From Corynebacterium hylobatis (GTDB lineage: Bacteria > Actinomycetota > Actinomycetes > Mycobacteriales > Mycobacteriaceae), in contig NZ_RXHJ01000021.1 of NCBI RefSeq assembly GCF_003955685.1, forward strand, positions 1-45,865: DNA of 45,865 nucleotides, read 5' to 3'. This document shows positions 15,905 to 25,746 of this stretch, one piece after another. The position numbers and the translations under genes are program-made. Each line of letters starts with the position of its first letter. The first letter of the stretch is position 1. The notes beneath the pieces are model-generated. The model was not told the origin of the DNA and did not search any database. It saw only the letters and a program-made list of their open reading frames with translations.

Positions 15905-17212
15905 GTGGCTTCCGCGCTTGACATCGTCTCCACTCTCAACGGCCCGCAGACCGGGATCGAGTACGCCTCCCGTGACGAGATCACCGCGCTCCAGACCGAG
16001 CGCATGAAGAACACCCTGCGTCACGCGTACTACAACGTCCCGCACTACAAGAAGGCCTTCGAGGAGAAGGGAGTGCACCCGGACGACTTCCGGGAGCTCA
16101 AGGACCTCACCCTCTTCCCGTTCACAGACAAGTCCATCCTCCGTGCGAACTACCCCTTCGGCATGTTCGCCGTGCCGAGGGAGCAGATCTCCCGCATCCA
16201 CGCCTCCTCCGGCACCACCGGCCAGCCCACCGTCGTCGGTTACACCCGCAACGACATCGAGACCTGGGCGACGCTGGTCGCCCGCTCGCTGCATGCCGGG
16301 GGCGTCCGCCCCGGCGACCGCGTCCAGGTGACCTTCGGTTACGGCCTGTTCACCGGCGGCCTGGGACTGCACTACGGCGTGGAGAAGCTCGGCGCGACCG
16401 TCATCCCGACCTCCGGTGGCCAGACCGACCGCCAGCTGCAGGTCATGCGGGACTTCCAGCCCGACGCGATCGTGGGCACCCCCTCCTACATGCTCAACGT
16501 CCTCGACCGCATGCGCGCCGAGGGCATGGACCCCCGCGACACACCCATGCGCGTCGGCATCTTCGGCGCCGAGCCGTGGACCGAGGGCATGCGCCAGGAC
16601 CTCGAGCAGGGCTTCGGCCTCGACGCCACCGACATCTACGGCCTCTCCGAGGTCATGGGCCCCGGCGTCGCGCAGGAATGCGTCGAGACCAAGGACGGCC
16701 TGACCCTCTGGGAGGACCACTTCTACCCCGAGATCCTCGACCCGGTCACCCTGGAGCCGGTGCCGGACGGCGAGGTCGGCGAACTGGTCATCACCCCGAT
16801 GACCAAGGAGGCCTTCCCGGTCATCCGCTACCGCACCCACGACCTCACCCGCCTGCTGCCGGGCACCGCCCGCTCCATGCGCCGCCTCGACCGCATCAGC
16901 GCCCGCAACGACGACATGATCATCCTCCGCGGCGTGAACTGCTTCCCCTCCCAGTTCGAGGAGCTCATCGTCGAGGACAAGAACCTGCGCCCCCGCTACC
17001 AGTGCGTCCTGTCCAAGCGCGGCCGCATGGACCACCTCACCCTCGTGGTCGAGCACGCCCCGGGCCGCACCGCCGACGAGATCGCGCACTCCCAGCTGCT
17101 GCTGCGCAAGGCCGTCAAGGACCGCATCGGCGTCTCCGTCGACGTGGACATCCGTGACCAGGTCGACAGCGGTGAAGGCAAGGCAAAGCGGATCGTCGAC
17201 CTCCGCAACTGA
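15905..17212 (+). CDS. paaK: Phenylacetate-CoA ligase
   Basis: This 435-residue adenylate-forming ligase converts phenylacetate to phenylacetyl-CoA, the entry step. It shows the P-loop-like IHASSGTTGQPTVVGYT near residue 98, the YGLSEVMGPGVAQEC motif near residue 240, and the hinge segment RISARNDDMIILRGVNCFPSQFEE near residue 335. The length is typical of PaaK. The GTG start follows GGAAAGGA. The importer gene starts 51 bases downstream and is probably co-transcribed. Confidence 0.95.
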   Translation: MASALDIVSTLNGPQTGIEYASRDEITALQTERMKNTLRHAYYNVPHYKKAFEEKGVHPDDFRELKDLTLFPFTDKSILRANYPFGMFAVPREQISRIHASSGTTGQPTVVGYTRNDIETWATLVARSLHAGGVRPGDRVQVTFGYGLFTGGLGLHYGVEKLGATVIPTSGGQTDRQLQVMRDFQPDAIVGTPSYMLNVLDRMRAEGMDPRDTPMRVGIFGAEPWTEGMRQDLEQGFGLDATDIYGLSEVMGPGVAQECVETKDGLTLWEDHFYPEILDPVTLEPVPDGEVGELVITPMTKEAFPVIRYRTHDLTRLLPGTARSMRRLDRISARNDDMIILRGVNCFPSQFEELIVEDKNLRPRYQCVLSKRGRMDHLTLVVEHAPGRTADEIAHSQLLLRKAVKDRIGVSVDVDIRDQVDSGEGKAKRIVDLRN

Positions 17213-17263
17213 TCTTCGTTCCCTCTCTCCACCTCACCTTTCCCCCACAGAAAGTCCACCGAG

Positions 17264-18601
17264 ATGACCAACGACACCCTGGCCACCAGCAGCGCCGTAC
17301 CCTCGACGGATCCGTCACCGATCACGCCTGAGCACCGCCGGGTCCTGGCCGGTGCCATGGTCGGCACCACCATCGAGTGGTTCGACTTCTTCATCTACGC
17401 CCAGGCTGCGGCGCTGATCTTCGCCACCCAGTACTTCAACCCCGCCTCCAGCGAATCACCGACCCTCGCGCAGATCGTGGCGTGGGCCTCCCTGGGTATC
17501 TCCTTCCTCTTCCGTCCGCTGGGTGCCGTCATCGCCGGTCATCTGGGTGACCGCCTCGGCCGGAAACCGGTCCTTGTGATCACCCTGCTCGGCATGGGTG
17601 GTGCCACCGTGGCCATGGGTCTGCTGCCCAACTACGCGGCCATCGGTCTCGCGGCACCGATCATCCTGGTGCTCCTGCGCATCCTGCAGGGCCTGTCCGC
17701 CGGTGGTGAGTGGGGCGGCGCCGCTCTCCTGGCCGTCGAGCACGCCCCCACCAACCGACGTGGCTTCTTCGGAGCCTTCCCGCAGGTCGGTGTCCCCGCC
17801 GGCATGCTGCTGGCCACCCTGTTCATGCTCGTGCTCTCCGCGGCACTGACCACCGAACAGTTCAACGCCTGGGGCTGGCGTGTCCCCTTCGTCTCCTCCC
17901 TGGTCCTGATCATCGTCGGCTTCTGGATTCGCCGACTCGTCGAAGAGTCCCCGGTCTTCTCGGAGCTCGAAAACCTGAAGAAGAAGTCCTCCGCGCCCCT
18001 GTCCCTGCTGTTCAAGAGTTACTGGAAGCTGGTCCTCCTCGCGGCCCTCATCTTCGCCGGCGTCAACGCCGCGGGCTACCTGGCCATCGCCTACTTCGTC
18101 TCCTACGGCACCCAGGTCGTCGGGCACGACCGCACCACCGTCCTGGCCATCACCTCGCTCGGTGCCATCGCCTGGATCGTCTCCACCCTGGTCTTCGGCG
18201 CGCTGTCAGACACGATCGGCCGTAAGCAGACCTTCGCGGTGGGTTACGTCGGTTCCATCCTGTGGGCCATCCCCACCTGGCTGCTCATCGACTCCGGCGA
18301 CGCCTTCCTCTTCGCCATCGCCGTCGTGATCCTGGGTGTGCTCCTCGGCGCCACCTATGGTCCGCAGTCCGCGCTCTACGCCGAGATGTTCCCGGCGCAG
18401 GTTCGACTGTCGGGTGTCTCCATCGGCTATGCCATCGGTTCCGTCATCGGCGGCGCCTTCGCCCCCATGATCGCGGCCCTGCTTCTCGACGCCACCGGCA
18501 CCTCCCTGTCCATCGGTATCTACATCGCGGCGATCTCGGTCATCTCCCTGATCGCGGTGCTTAACGTCCCCAAGGGAATCCAGGGCAGGTCCCTGCACTG
18601 A
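17264..18601 (+). CDS. MHS-family (MFS) proton symporter, probable phenylacetate importer
   Basis: This 445-residue protein has twelve predicted membrane segments. Its features fit the metabolite:H+ symporter subgroup of MFS: GTTIEWFDFFIYAQAAA at the first helix, the GHLGDRLGRKP loop between helices 2 and 3, and QGLSAGGEWGGAALLAVEHAP. The group carries aromatic and dicarboxylic acids, shikimate, osmolytes and the like. Placement right behind paaK and before a strong terminator argues that it imports phenylacetate or a related aromatic acid. The substrate is inferred from context only. Confidence 0.82.
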   Translation: MTNDTLATSSAVPSTDPSPITPEHRRVLAGAMVGTTIEWFDFFIYAQAAALIFATQYFNPASSESPTLAQIVAWASLGISFLFRPLGAVIAGHLGDRLGRKPVLVITLLGMGGATVAMGLLPNYAAIGLAAPIILVLLRILQGLSAGGEWGGAALLAVEHAPTNRRGFFGAFPQVGVPAGMLLATLFMLVLSAALTTEQFNAWGWRVPFVSSLVLIIVGFWIRRLVEESPVFSELENLKKKSSAPLSLLFKSYWKLVLLAALIFAGVNAAGYLAIAYFVSYGTQVVGHDRTTVLAITSLGAIAWIVSTLVFGALSDTIGRKQTFAVGYVGSILWAIPTWLLIDSGDAFLFAIAVVILGVLLGATYGPQSALYAEMFPAQVRLSGVSIGYAIGSVIGGAFAPMIAALLLDATGTSLSIGIYIAAISVISLIAVLNVPKGIQGRSLH

Positions 18602-18614
18602 CCTGCCCCAGATC

Positions 18615-18656
18615 GAAGCCGCGCCCTCCTCAGGGGCGCGGCTTCGGTTTTTATTT
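18615..18656 (+). terminator. Terminator of the paaK-transporter operon
   Basis: A perfect 12-bp stem (18615-18626 with 18634-18645, arm GAAGCCGCGCCC) with a seven-base loop is followed by CGGTTTTTATTT. This is a textbook intrinsic terminator 14 bases after the transporter stop codon. Confidence 0.9.
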
Positions 18657-18666
18657 CCGCAGCTCA

Positions 18667-18696
18667 TAGGGTGAAAAGAGTGCGCAGCTGCGCACT
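18667..18696 (-). terminator. Probable nnr terminator around an 18-bp perfect palindrome
   Basis: AGTGCGCAGCTGCGCACT (18679-18696) is a perfect palindrome overlapping the nnr stop codon. On the minus strand it is followed by CTTTTCACCC. The T-run is short, so termination may be weak. The inner 14 bases recur at 188-201. Confidence 0.5.
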
Positions 18697-20359
18697 ACCG
18701 ACCCACGAAATCCGGGTGCTTCAGCCGGGCCGTTGCCTGCGGGATGGCCTCGGCGATGCGGGAGGCGGACGTCGGGGCGGGGCCGTCCGGGGTCTGGGCG
18801 GAGAGCCACGCGGCCATGGCATGGACCTGCAGTCCGTCGCAGGCGCTGAGGAGGGCGATGGGGAAGCCCTCGACCTCCTGATGTTGCGCCCACGTGGCGG
18901 CCCTGGCGAGCCAGGCGCCGATGACACCGGCCAGTACATCACCGGATCCGGGGGTCGCGGCCCAGGAGGAGCCGGCGTCGATCGCCCACATTCCCAGGCG
19001 GGTACCCGGGAAGGAGAGCACGGTGTACCGCCCCTTGAGCAGTACCCCGCAGTTCAGGGCATCGGACAGGGCACGAACCGCACCGAGCCGGTCGAGGGTG
19101 GGATCCGGGATCCCCGTATCCTCCAGGGACTCGGCGAGGCGGCGGAATTCTCCCTCGTGCGGGGTCAGCAGCACGGAACCGGTACGTTTCCGAAGTTTCT
19201 CGCGCAACTCCGGGTGGCGGCTGAGGAGGGTGAGGGCATCGGCGTCGATAAGCAGGGGTTCGGGGCGCTCGAGCAGCTCAGCGAGTTCATCGTGGGCGGC
19301 ATCGTCGGTCCCGCGTCCGGGGCCGACGACCCAGGCCTGGACGCGACCGGTGTCGGCGACAGTGTCGGAGACGACCACCTCGGGCACGGCGCGTACGACC
19401 TCCAGCTTCTGGCTGCCCACGTAGCGGACCATCGCACTGGTGGCCCGCACCGCACCCAGCACGGTCAGTACGGCGGCACCAGGGTAGGTCACCGAACCCG
19501 CGCACAGGCCGACGACCCCGCCGGAGTATTTGTCATCCGCCGCACCGGGCTCCAGGGGTTCGTTGTTGCTGTAGGCCGACAACGTCTGCAGTGGTGGCGG
19601 CCAGTCATAACGGACGGCCGGCACCGCACGGATGACCATGAGATAGGAACCGTCATTGTCGATGACGTGGCGGAGCAGATCCCGGCTCAGGGTGCGTTCA
19701 CCCAGACCGATCTCCGCGATGATCACCTCACCGCAGGCGGGGCTGACCGCATGCGCATGGCGCAGCGCCCCGAAGGTGACGGTGACATCGGCGGTGACGT
19801 GGTGCTCCGGCAGCGCACCGGTGTCAGCCTCCACTCCGGAGGGCACATCCACGGCCAGAACGGGGATGTAATGGTGCTCCCGGACGCGCTCCAACCAGGA
19901 CCCGAGTTCCGGACCCAGCCCACCTGCACCGCCGATGCCGAGGATGCCGTCGACGACCAGACGGTAGGGACGCAGATCCTCCGGCAGGCCGTCGAGGACG
20001 GTGCCGCCGGCGGTCTGGAAAGCAGTGAGCGCGCGCTCATGCACCCGGCCCTCCCGGCCGAGCAGCACCGCCTCCACCGTGTGGTTGGCGGCCAACTCCG
20101 CCCCAGCGTAGAGAGCGTCGCCGCCGTTGCCCCCGGCCCCGACCAGCAGCAGAATACGCTGCCCGGTGGCCTGCACCCGCAGGATGGTGGGGGCCGGTAC
20201 CGCGACCATCGTGGCGGCGGCCACCGCCACGGCGTGCGCGGCCTGGCGCATGAGCTGGTCGGGGGCGGACTGGGCGTCGAGAAGCACCTGCTCACAGGAG
20301 CGGATGAGGTCAACCGGATAGGCGTGGCTTCGCAGGCTCATGGTGTCCAGGTTAGTCAC
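18695..20359 (-). CDS. nnr: Bifunctional NAD(P)H-hydrate epimerase / ADP-dependent dehydratase
   Basis: The 554-residue repair enzyme restores hydrated NAD(P)H. Residues up to about 215 form the YjeF-N epimerase domain (VGAGGNGGDALYAGAELAAN and AVDVPSGVEADTG). The rest is the ribokinase-like dehydratase with YSGGVVGLCAGSVTYPGAAVLTV, LLTPHEGEFRRLAE and the ATP-site WAATPGSGDVLAGVIGAWLA. Both domains look complete. The GTG at 20359 overlaps the upstream stop codon by four bases; an ATG at 20341 is an alternative. Three copies of the dispersed GCTTNTCGACGCC motif lie in this gene and the next. Confidence 0.9.
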   Translation of the reverse strand: MTNLDTMSLRSHAYPVDLIRSCEQVLLDAQSAPDQLMRQAAHAVAVAAATMVAVPAPTILRVQATGQRILLLVGAGGNGGDALYAGAELAANHTVEAVLLGREGRVHERALTAFQTAGGTVLDGLPEDLRPYRLVVDGILGIGGAGGLGPELGSWLERVREHHYIPVLAVDVPSGVEADTGALPEHHVTADVTVTFGALRHAHAVSPACGEVIIAEIGLGERTLSRDLLRHVIDNDGSYLMVIRAVPAVRYDWPPPLQTLSAYSNNEPLEPGAADDKYSGGVVGLCAGSVTYPGAAVLTVLGAVRATSAMVRYVGSQKLEVVRAVPEVVVSDTVADTGRVQAWVVGPGRGTDDAAHDELAELLERPEPLLIDADALTLLSRHPELREKLRKRTGSVLLTPHEGEFRRLAESLEDTGIPDPTLDRLGAVRALSDALNCGVLLKGRYTVLSFPGTRLGMWAIDAGSSWAATPGSGDVLAGVIGAWLARAATWAQHQEVEGFPIALLSACDGLQVHAMAAWLSAQTPDGPAPTSASRIAEAIPQATARLKHPDFVGR

Positions 20360-21171
20360 TCACCCGGCTGGCAGGAGTCGCACCAGAAGAGGTTGCGGCC
20401 CTCCATCACGCGGTGGCTGATCGGGGTGCCGCACAGGTAGCAGGGCAACCCGGCGCGCCGGTAGACGTAGACCTCGCCACCGTGGTCGTCTTTGCGGGGT
20501 TCGCGGTCCATCGCCTCCGGGGTGTGCTCCGGGTAGACGGTGTCGATGCGGCCGGTGCGCACACCTTCGGCCATGAGGCCCACCAGGTCCAGCCAGATGC
20601 TGTCGAACTGTGCCTTCGTCAGTTTGTTGCCGGGGAGGAAGGGGCAGATCCCCAGGCGGAAGAGGGTTTCGGCGCGGTAGATGTTGCCCACCCCTGCGAA
20701 GAGTTTCTGGTCCATGAGCTGGGAGCCGATGCTACGGCGGGAACGGCTGACCCGCGGCCACAGCAGTTCCGGGTCGGCGTCGGTGCGGATGGGGTCCTCA
20801 CCGGATTTCGCCCGGGTCGCGGCGTACTCCTCCTCGGTGATCAGCCGGCACCACTGCGGTCCGCGCAGATGGGCGGCGGTCGTGCCGTCGGTGATGCGCA
20901 ACCGGATCTGCCCCTCCGCGGTGGCGGCGTCCTCGAATTTCAGCTGCCCGATCAGACCCAGGTGGATGTAGATGACGTGCTCTGGGTGCGGGGCATCGAA
21001 GAAGACGAAGAGATGCTTGCCGACGGCTTCGGCGCGTTCGATGCGGTGGGCGTCGAGAAGCGCGGCCTCCGAGGCGAAACGACCCTGCGGGGAGCTGACC
21101 TCGAGGTCGACGCCCCGGAACGTGGCGTTCAGGTCCCGCGCGAGACGATGGATGACATGACCCTCAGGCAT
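20356..21171 (-). CDS. Fpg/Nei-family DNA glycosylase (endonuclease VIII-like)
   Basis: The 271-residue enzyme starts MPEGH, giving the catalytic proline 2 and glutamate 3 of the Fpg/Nei family; PEGH rather than PEL is typical of the Nei branch. Further features are the helix-two-turn-helix segment [23 protein letters not shown] and a C-terminal four-cysteine zinc finger (CYLCGT...FWCDSC). It excises oxidised bases. It is translationally coupled to nnr. Confidence 0.88.
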   Translation of the reverse strand: MPEGHVIHRLARDLNATFRGVDLEVSSPQGRFASEAALLDAHRIERAEAVGKHLFVFFDAPHPEHVIYIHLGLIGQLKFEDAATAEGQIRLRITDGTTAAHLRGPQWCRLITEEEYAATRAKSGEDPIRTDADPELLWPRVSRSRRSIGSQLMDQKLFAGVGNIYRAETLFRLGICPFLPGNKLTKAQFDSIWLDLVGLMAEGVRTGRIDTVYPEHTPEAMDREPRKDDHGGEVYVYRRAGLPCYLCGTPISHRVMEGRNLFWCDSCQPGE

Positions 21172-21385
21172 GCGTGCCAGTCTATCCGGGGCGGTGGGGT
21201 GGGAACCGCGCGGCCTGCGGGCGGGGAACGGATCAGGACTATCCGTCGATCTCCCGCCTTCCTCGGCGTCTGGGTATCCGGGGAAATGTCCGGCCCGTCA
21301 GGGACACAGGGCGAAGCCTGCGCCCCCGCGCGGTAGAGTCGGTGCAGTCACCCAGCACCTTTCACTGTCGTCGGAGGACGCACGC

Positions 21386-22879
21386 ATGCCCCAGAGGATC
21401 GGTTTCGACCGCGAACGCTACATCGAACTGCAGTCGGAGCACATCCACGCACGACGCTCGGAGATCGGCGGCAAGCTGTACCTGGAGATGGGCGGCAAGC
21501 TCTTCGACGACATGCACGCCTCCCGCGTCCTGCCCGGTTTCACCCCCGACAACAAGATCGCGATGCTGGAGCGCATCAAGGACGACGTCGAGATCATCGT
21601 CTGCCTCAACGCCAAGGACCTGCAACGCCAGAAGGTCCGCGCGGACCTGGGCATCCCCTATGAGGAGGACACCCTCCGTCTCATCGACGTGTTCCGGGAA
21701 CGCGGCTTCCTCGTCGAACACGTCGTGATGACCCAGCTGACCGACGACAACCCCATCGCCCACGCCTTCATGGACCGGCTGCAGCGCCTCGGCCTCAACG
21801 TCTACCGCCACCGCGTCATCCCCGGGTACCCCACCGACATCCGCCGCATCGTCTCCGAGGAGGGCTTCGGCGTCAACGAGTACGTGGAGACCACCCGCGA
21901 CCTCGTCGTGGTCACCGCGCCGGGCCCCGGCTCCGGCAAGCTGGCCACCTGCCTGTCGCAGGTCTACCACGAGTACCAGCGCGGCGGGAAGGCCGGTTAC
22001 GCGAAATTCGAGACCTTCCCCATCTGGAACCTGCCGTTGGAACACCCGGTGAACCTGGCCTACGAGGCCGCCACCGCCGACCTCGACGACATCAACGTCA
22101 TCGACCCTTTCCACCTGGCGGCCTACGGCCGGCAGGTCACCAGCTACAACCGCGACGTCGAGGTTTTCCCCCTGCTGCGAGCCCTGCTGGAGACCCTCGC
22201 GGGGGAGAGCCCCTACCAGTCGCCCACCGATATGGGCGTGAACATGGCCGGCCACTGCATCTCCGACGATGCGATCTGCCGCGACGCCTCCCGACAGGAG
22301 ATCGTACGCCGCTACTACAAGGCGCTTGTCGACGAACGCCGGGACGATCTCGACGACATCGTCTCCTCCCGCATCGGCATGATCATGTCGAAGGCACGCA
22401 CGACCACGGAGGACCGCCGCGTGGTGGCACCTGCTCTGGCCGTGGCTGAGAGAACAGCGCAGCCGGGCTGCGCGATGGAGCTTGCCGACGGCACCATCAT
22501 CACCGGCAAAACCTCCGAGCTCCTGGGCTGTTCCGCGGCGGTGCTGCTCAACGCCCTCAAACACCTGGCCGACATCGACCCGGAGCTGCATCTGCTCTCC
22601 CCGGAATCGATCGAGCCGATCCAGTCCCTCAAGACGGAGCACCTGGGCTCGCGCAACCCGCGCCTGCACACCGACGAGGTGCTCATCGCGCTCTCCGTCT
22701 CCGCGGCCCGCTCGGAGGAGGCGCGCCGGGCCCTGGCCCAGTTGAAGAACCTGCGGGGCTGCGAGGCCCACACCACCACGATTCTGGGATCTGTGGACGA
22801 GGACATCTTCCGCAACCTGGGTGTGCTGGTGACCTCGGAACCGGAGTACTGGCGGAAGTCCCTGTACCGCAAACGCTGA
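21386..22879 (+). CDS. DUF1846 family protein
   Basis: This 497-residue cytoplasmic protein matches the DUF1846 family, conserved in many bacteria, with structures solved but no settled function. Visible features are the N-terminal [15 protein letters not shown], the glycine-rich [21 protein letters not shown] near residue 175 that resembles a nucleotide-binding loop, and [21 protein letters not shown] near residue 290. The ATG at 21386 is chosen because CGGAGGA precedes it and the family normally begins here; an in-frame ATG at 21170 adds about 70 unrelated residues and overlaps the glycosylase gene. A TAGAGT -10-like element lies about 50 bases upstream. Confidence 0.8.
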   Translation: MPQRIGFDRERYIELQSEHIHARRSEIGGKLYLEMGGKLFDDMHASRVLPGFTPDNKIAMLERIKDDVEIIVCLNAKDLQRQKVRADLGIPYEEDTLRLIDVFRERGFLVEHVVMTQLTDDNPIAHAFMDRLQRLGLNVYRHRVIPGYPTDIRRIVSEEGFGVNEYVETTRDLVVVTAPGPGSGKLATCLSQVYHEYQRGGKAGYAKFETFPIWNLPLEHPVNLAYEAATADLDDINVIDPFHLAAYGRQVTSYNRDVEVFPLLRALLETLAGESPYQSPTDMGVNMAGHCISDDAICRDASRQEIVRRYYKALVDERRDDLDDIVSSRIGMIMSKARTTTEDRRVVAPALAVAERTAQPGCAMELADGTIITGKTSELLGCSAAVLLNALKHLADIDPELHLLSPESIEPIQSLKTEHLGSRNPRLHTDEVLIALSVSAARSEEARRALAQLKNLRGCEAHTTTILGSVDEDIFRNLGVLVTSEPEYWRKSLYRKR

Positions 22880-22902
22880 TTCTTCTGGCCCGCAGACAAC
22901 TC

Positions 22903-22920
22903 TGATGGAAGCTTCCATCA
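22903..22920. repeat. 18-bp perfect palindrome over a start codon
   Basis: TGATGGAAGCTTCCATCA is perfectly self-complementary and contains the ATG (22905) of the AlbA_2 remnant. It could be an operator or an RNA hairpin hiding the start. No T-tract follows, so it does not look like a terminator for DUF1846. Confidence 0.7.
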
Positions 22921-23276
22921 TAGATGTTGTAGAGCAGATCAGGTTTCTCCAGGAAATGGGTGGGGATACCTGGAACATCGAAGCCAAATCTGCTGCTCAG
23001 GGCTATCCGGACACAGTGGACGAGACCTTGAGCGCCTTCGCCAATATGCCGGAAGGGGGCCTGCTGCTCCTCGGAGTGTCGGAGGGCAATGGCATTGTTG
23101 AAGTAACCGGTGTCCGGAAGCCCGCAGAGCTGATGGCCACCCACCTCTCGGATGGGCAGATAAACCCCACGTTCACCGAATTACGCAGGAGCGGGCTCGT
23201 GGAGTTCACGGAACCAGAGCGCTCCCCGAACCAGCGTTACCGCCTCGTCGAAAAGCAGGACGGGCACACGGGTTAG
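22905..23276 (+). pseudogene. Internally deleted AlbA_2 (Schlafen-like) transcriptional regulator
   Basis: The 123-residue frame begins like the N-terminal AlbA_2 domain of large ATP-binding regulators (GDTWNIEAKSAAQGYPDTVDETLSAFANMPEGGLLLLGVSE, about residues 20-60). From about residue 78 it jumps to what looks like the extreme C-terminal winged-helix wing of such proteins ([12 protein letters not shown]...NQRYRLVEK). Full-length relatives are several hundred residues long, so the centre is missing in frame. No ribosome binding site is visible and the start lies inside a palindrome. It may be a decayed gene or a short product that retained both ends; the frame is intact. Confidence 0.6.
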
Positions 23277-23279
23277 ACT
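23274..23279 (+). promoter_or_regulatory. -10 element placing trhO on a leaderless transcript
   Basis: TAGACT ends seven bases before the GTG start of trhO, so transcription would begin at or next to the start codon. It overlaps the stop codon of the upstream remnant. Confidence 0.45.
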
Positions 23280-23286
23280 CACCGGC

Positions 23287-24201
23287 GTGGCCATCAGCAA
23301 GATTCTCCTGTACTACCGTTTCACCCCGATCGCCGACCCGCAGGCGGTGATGCTCTGGCAGCGCGACCTGTGCGAGTCGCTGGGGCTGCGCGGGCGCATC
23401 CTCATCTCCGAGCACGGTATCAACGGCACCGTCGGTGGTGACATCGACGCGTGCAAGCGCTACATCCGCAAGACCCGTGACTACCCCGGGTTCAGGGACA
23501 TGGAATTCAAGTGGTCCGAGGGCGGGGCGGAGGACTTCCCGAAGCTCAGCGTCAAGGTGCGTGATGAGATCGTCGCCTTCAACGCCGCCGGGGAGATCAA
23601 GGTCGATGAGGACGGCATCATGGGCGGGGGCGTGCACCTGAATCCGGAGGAGGTCAACGAGCTTGTCGACGCCCGCGGCGACGACGTCGTCTTCTTCGAC
23701 GGCCGCAACGCCATGGAGGCTCAGATCGGCAAGTTCCGGGACGCCGTGGTCCCCGATGTGGAGACCACCCATGACTTCATCGCCGAACTGGAGTCCGGCA
23801 AATACGACTGGATGAAGGACCGCCCCGTGGTCTCCTACTGCACCGGCGGCATCCGCTGCGAGGTCCTCAGCGCGCTGATGGTCAACCGCGGGTTCAAGGA
23901 GGTCTACCAGATCGACGGCGGCATCGTCCGCTATGGCGAGAAGTACGGCAACAAGGGCCTGTGGGAGGGTTCGCTCTACGTCTTCGACAAGCGCATGCAC
24001 GTGGAGTTCGGGGAGGACTACGAGAAGCTGGGGCACTGCATCCACTGCGGGGAGCACACCAACAACTTCATCAACTGCCTCAACGAGGACACCTGCCGGA
24101 AGCAGGCGCTGGTCTGTGAGACGTGTGCGGCGCAGCCGGTGACCGCGCACTGCGGTCGCCCGGACTGCGCCGAGGTGGCTGCGGAGATCGCCGCCGGTTA
24201 G
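23287..24201 (+). CDS. trhO: tRNA uridine(34) hydroxylase, rhodanese-related
   Basis: The 304-residue protein belongs to the YceA/TrhO family, which uses molecular oxygen to make 5-hydroxyuridine at the wobble position. An N-terminal acylphosphatase-like domain ([11 protein letters not shown]) is followed by the rhodanese domain with the active-site loop CTGGIRCE near residue 180. A cysteine-rich C-terminal tail ([10 protein letters not shown]...[11 protein letters not shown]) is typical of the family. The GTG start has no Shine-Dalgarno and lies just after a TAGACT element, fitting a leaderless message. It overlaps the convergent membrane-protein gene by four bases. Confidence 0.88.
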   Translation: MAISKILLYYRFTPIADPQAVMLWQRDLCESLGLRGRILISEHGINGTVGGDIDACKRYIRKTRDYPGFRDMEFKWSEGGAEDFPKLSVKVRDEIVAFNAAGEIKVDEDGIMGGGVHLNPEEVNELVDARGDDVVFFDGRNAMEAQIGKFRDAVVPDVETTHDFIAELESGKYDWMKDRPVVSYCTGGIRCEVLSALMVNRGFKEVYQIDGGIVRYGEKYGNKGLWEGSLYVFDKRMHVEFGEDYEKLGHCIHCGEHTNNFINCLNEDTCRKQALVCETCAAQPVTAHCGRPDCAEVAAEIAAG

Positions 24202-24728
24202 TTGCTCAGCGCCAGGACCAGGATCTGCCAGGTCTGCAGCATCCACATCATGGCGAAGGGAATGAGCACCCAGAACACGCCCATCCAGGGACGCCAGCGG
24301 GTGTAGCTGTTGAGTTTGCGCACCATGATGATCGCACAGCCGATGATGCCGCCGGCGGGGACGATGCTGGTGATGATGGGCCACCAGATCTGCCAGGAAC
24401 GGGTGCACAGCCAGGTCGCTTCACCGGCTTCACAGAGCGGACCGCCCATCATGCGGGGCACCCACGCCAGGATGTAGGCGAAGACGACGGTGGTGATGAT
24501 GGTCCCGAACAGCCAGGTGACGGCCTGCCGGGTCGACTTCCGGTTGCGTTCGGCCTGGATGGCGGGGTCGGTGGAGGAGGCGAGTTCCTCGGCGGTCTGG
24601 GGCGTCGGCGGGCGCCGGTTGGCGAAGTCCGCGTCAGCGGTGAGGTCGTTCTCCGGGTGGTCGAGGAAGTTGCGCCAGCGTCGTCCGTCGTTCTGCGGGG
24701 GATTCTTCTCCGAGTCACTTCCAGTCAT
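24198..24728 (-). CDS. Conserved membrane protein
   Basis: The 176-residue protein has a hydrophilic N-terminal half of about 65 residues with a [21 protein letters not shown] stretch and then three predicted membrane helices (about residues 68-88, 115-135 and 147-170). No catalytic motif is seen and I do not recognise a characterised family. It begins 21 bases after the universal stress protein gene and is probably its operon partner. Confidence 0.7.
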   Translation of the reverse strand: MTGSDSEKNPPQNDGRRWRNFLDHPENDLTADADFANRRPPTPQTAEELASSTDPAIQAERNRKSTRQAVTWLFGTIITTVVFAYILAWVPRMMGGPLCEAGEATWLCTRSWQIWWPIITSIVPAGGIIGCAIIMVRKLNSYTRWRPWMGVFWVLIPFAMMWMLQTWQILVLALSN

Positions 24729-24749
24729 GACCTCACCTTAGTCCGGGCG

Positions 24750-25700
24750 TCAATATCGGGGTGTGGGGTGCAGCAGCACGGGCACGTGGACGTGGCGGAG
24801 AAATTCGGTGGCGGTGGAACCGACGAAGACGCGCTCCAGCGGACCCGGCGGGGTGGAGCCGAGGATGAGGAGGTCGCCCTTCTTCCACTTGAGGGCGTCG
24901 ATCGCCCCCGACCAGCCGACACCGGAGCCGATGTCCGATTCGACGGAGAGATCGGGGTGGAGGTCGCCGATGACGTCGTGGGAGCGGTCGAGGACGGCGA
25001 GGGAGTGCTCGCGCCATTCGTCGACAAGCTCGCTGGGGAAGTCGAACTTGTCGTGGAAGGGCTGGTCGACGATGCCGGAGGGGGAGAATGCGAGGATGCG
25101 CAGGTCCACACCCCAGCTGTCGGCCAGGTAGGCGGCGAAGTGGAGGGAGGGGTCGTTCTCGTCGACGGCGCTCTCCAGGAAGGCGTAGTTGACGCGGGTG
25201 ACCCCCCGCTTGGCCAGCCGGACCGCGCGCGGGGCCAGGCCGAGTGGTTTGGGGGAGGAGTGCAGCAGCGCATCCGCGGTGGAACCGGCGAGGAAGCGGC
25301 CCTTCGGCGCGGCGGCGTCGGAGCCCAGGATGACCAGATGGGCGTCGTAATCGTCGGCGGCCTCGCTGAGCAGCACGGATTCGGAGGGGCCCTCGAGGAC
25401 GACGGAGATCTGCTCGTCCCAGTTCCGCTTGTCGACGCCCGCCTCATCCAACGCCTTCTTCACCGCCGACTCGCAGGCCGCGAGTTCCTTCTGGAAGGAC
25501 TTGCGGTATTTGCCGCCGAGGCGGCTGAGGGAGGCGGTGGGCCAGGGACGGAGGAAGGCGGAGACGACGCGGATCTGGACGTCGGTGGTACGGCTCAGCC
25601 AGGCAGCGAATTCGAGTGCTTCGGTGCCTGGGGAATCGGGCCGCCAGGCGACCAGGATACGGGCGGATGCCTCAGAGGCGACGTGAATCGGGGATACCAT
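24750..25700 (-). CDS. Universal stress protein with two Usp domains
   Basis: The 316-residue protein contains two tandem UspA-type folds, about residues 12-150 and 165-312. Each ends in the ATP-loop pattern (LVILGSDAAAPKGRFLAGSTADALL, and LLILGSTPPGPLERVFVGSTATEFLRH), so nucleotide binding is likely. It follows the MarR regulator gene by 46 bases on the same strand, with a short GGGG/CCCC hairpin between. The pairing suggests stress-linked control by that regulator. Confidence 0.87.
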   Translation of the reverse strand: MVSPIHVASEASARILVAWRPDSPGTEALEFAAWLSRTTDVQIRVVSAFLRPWPTASLSRLGGKYRKSFQKELAACESAVKKALDEAGVDKRNWDEQISVVLEGPSESVLLSEAADDYDAHLVILGSDAAAPKGRFLAGSTADALLHSSPKPLGLAPRAVRLAKRGVTRVNYAFLESAVDENDPSLHFAAYLADSWGVDLRILAFSPSGIVDQPFHDKFDFPSELVDEWREHSLAVLDRSHDVIGDLHPDLSVESDIGSGVGWSGAIDALKWKKGDLLILGSTPPGPLERVFVGSTATEFLRHVHVPVLLHPTPRY

Positions 25701-25746
25701 TCTCTACCGGGGGTCAGAAGGGGTTTACCCCGCCTATTATTGCCGT

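Noticed and set aside
25718..25735. GGGGTTTACCCC as a CsoR-type box between malR and the universal stress gene
   Set aside because: The half-sites are inverted relative to the ATACCCC/GGGGTAT form, so it is more likely a short hairpin.
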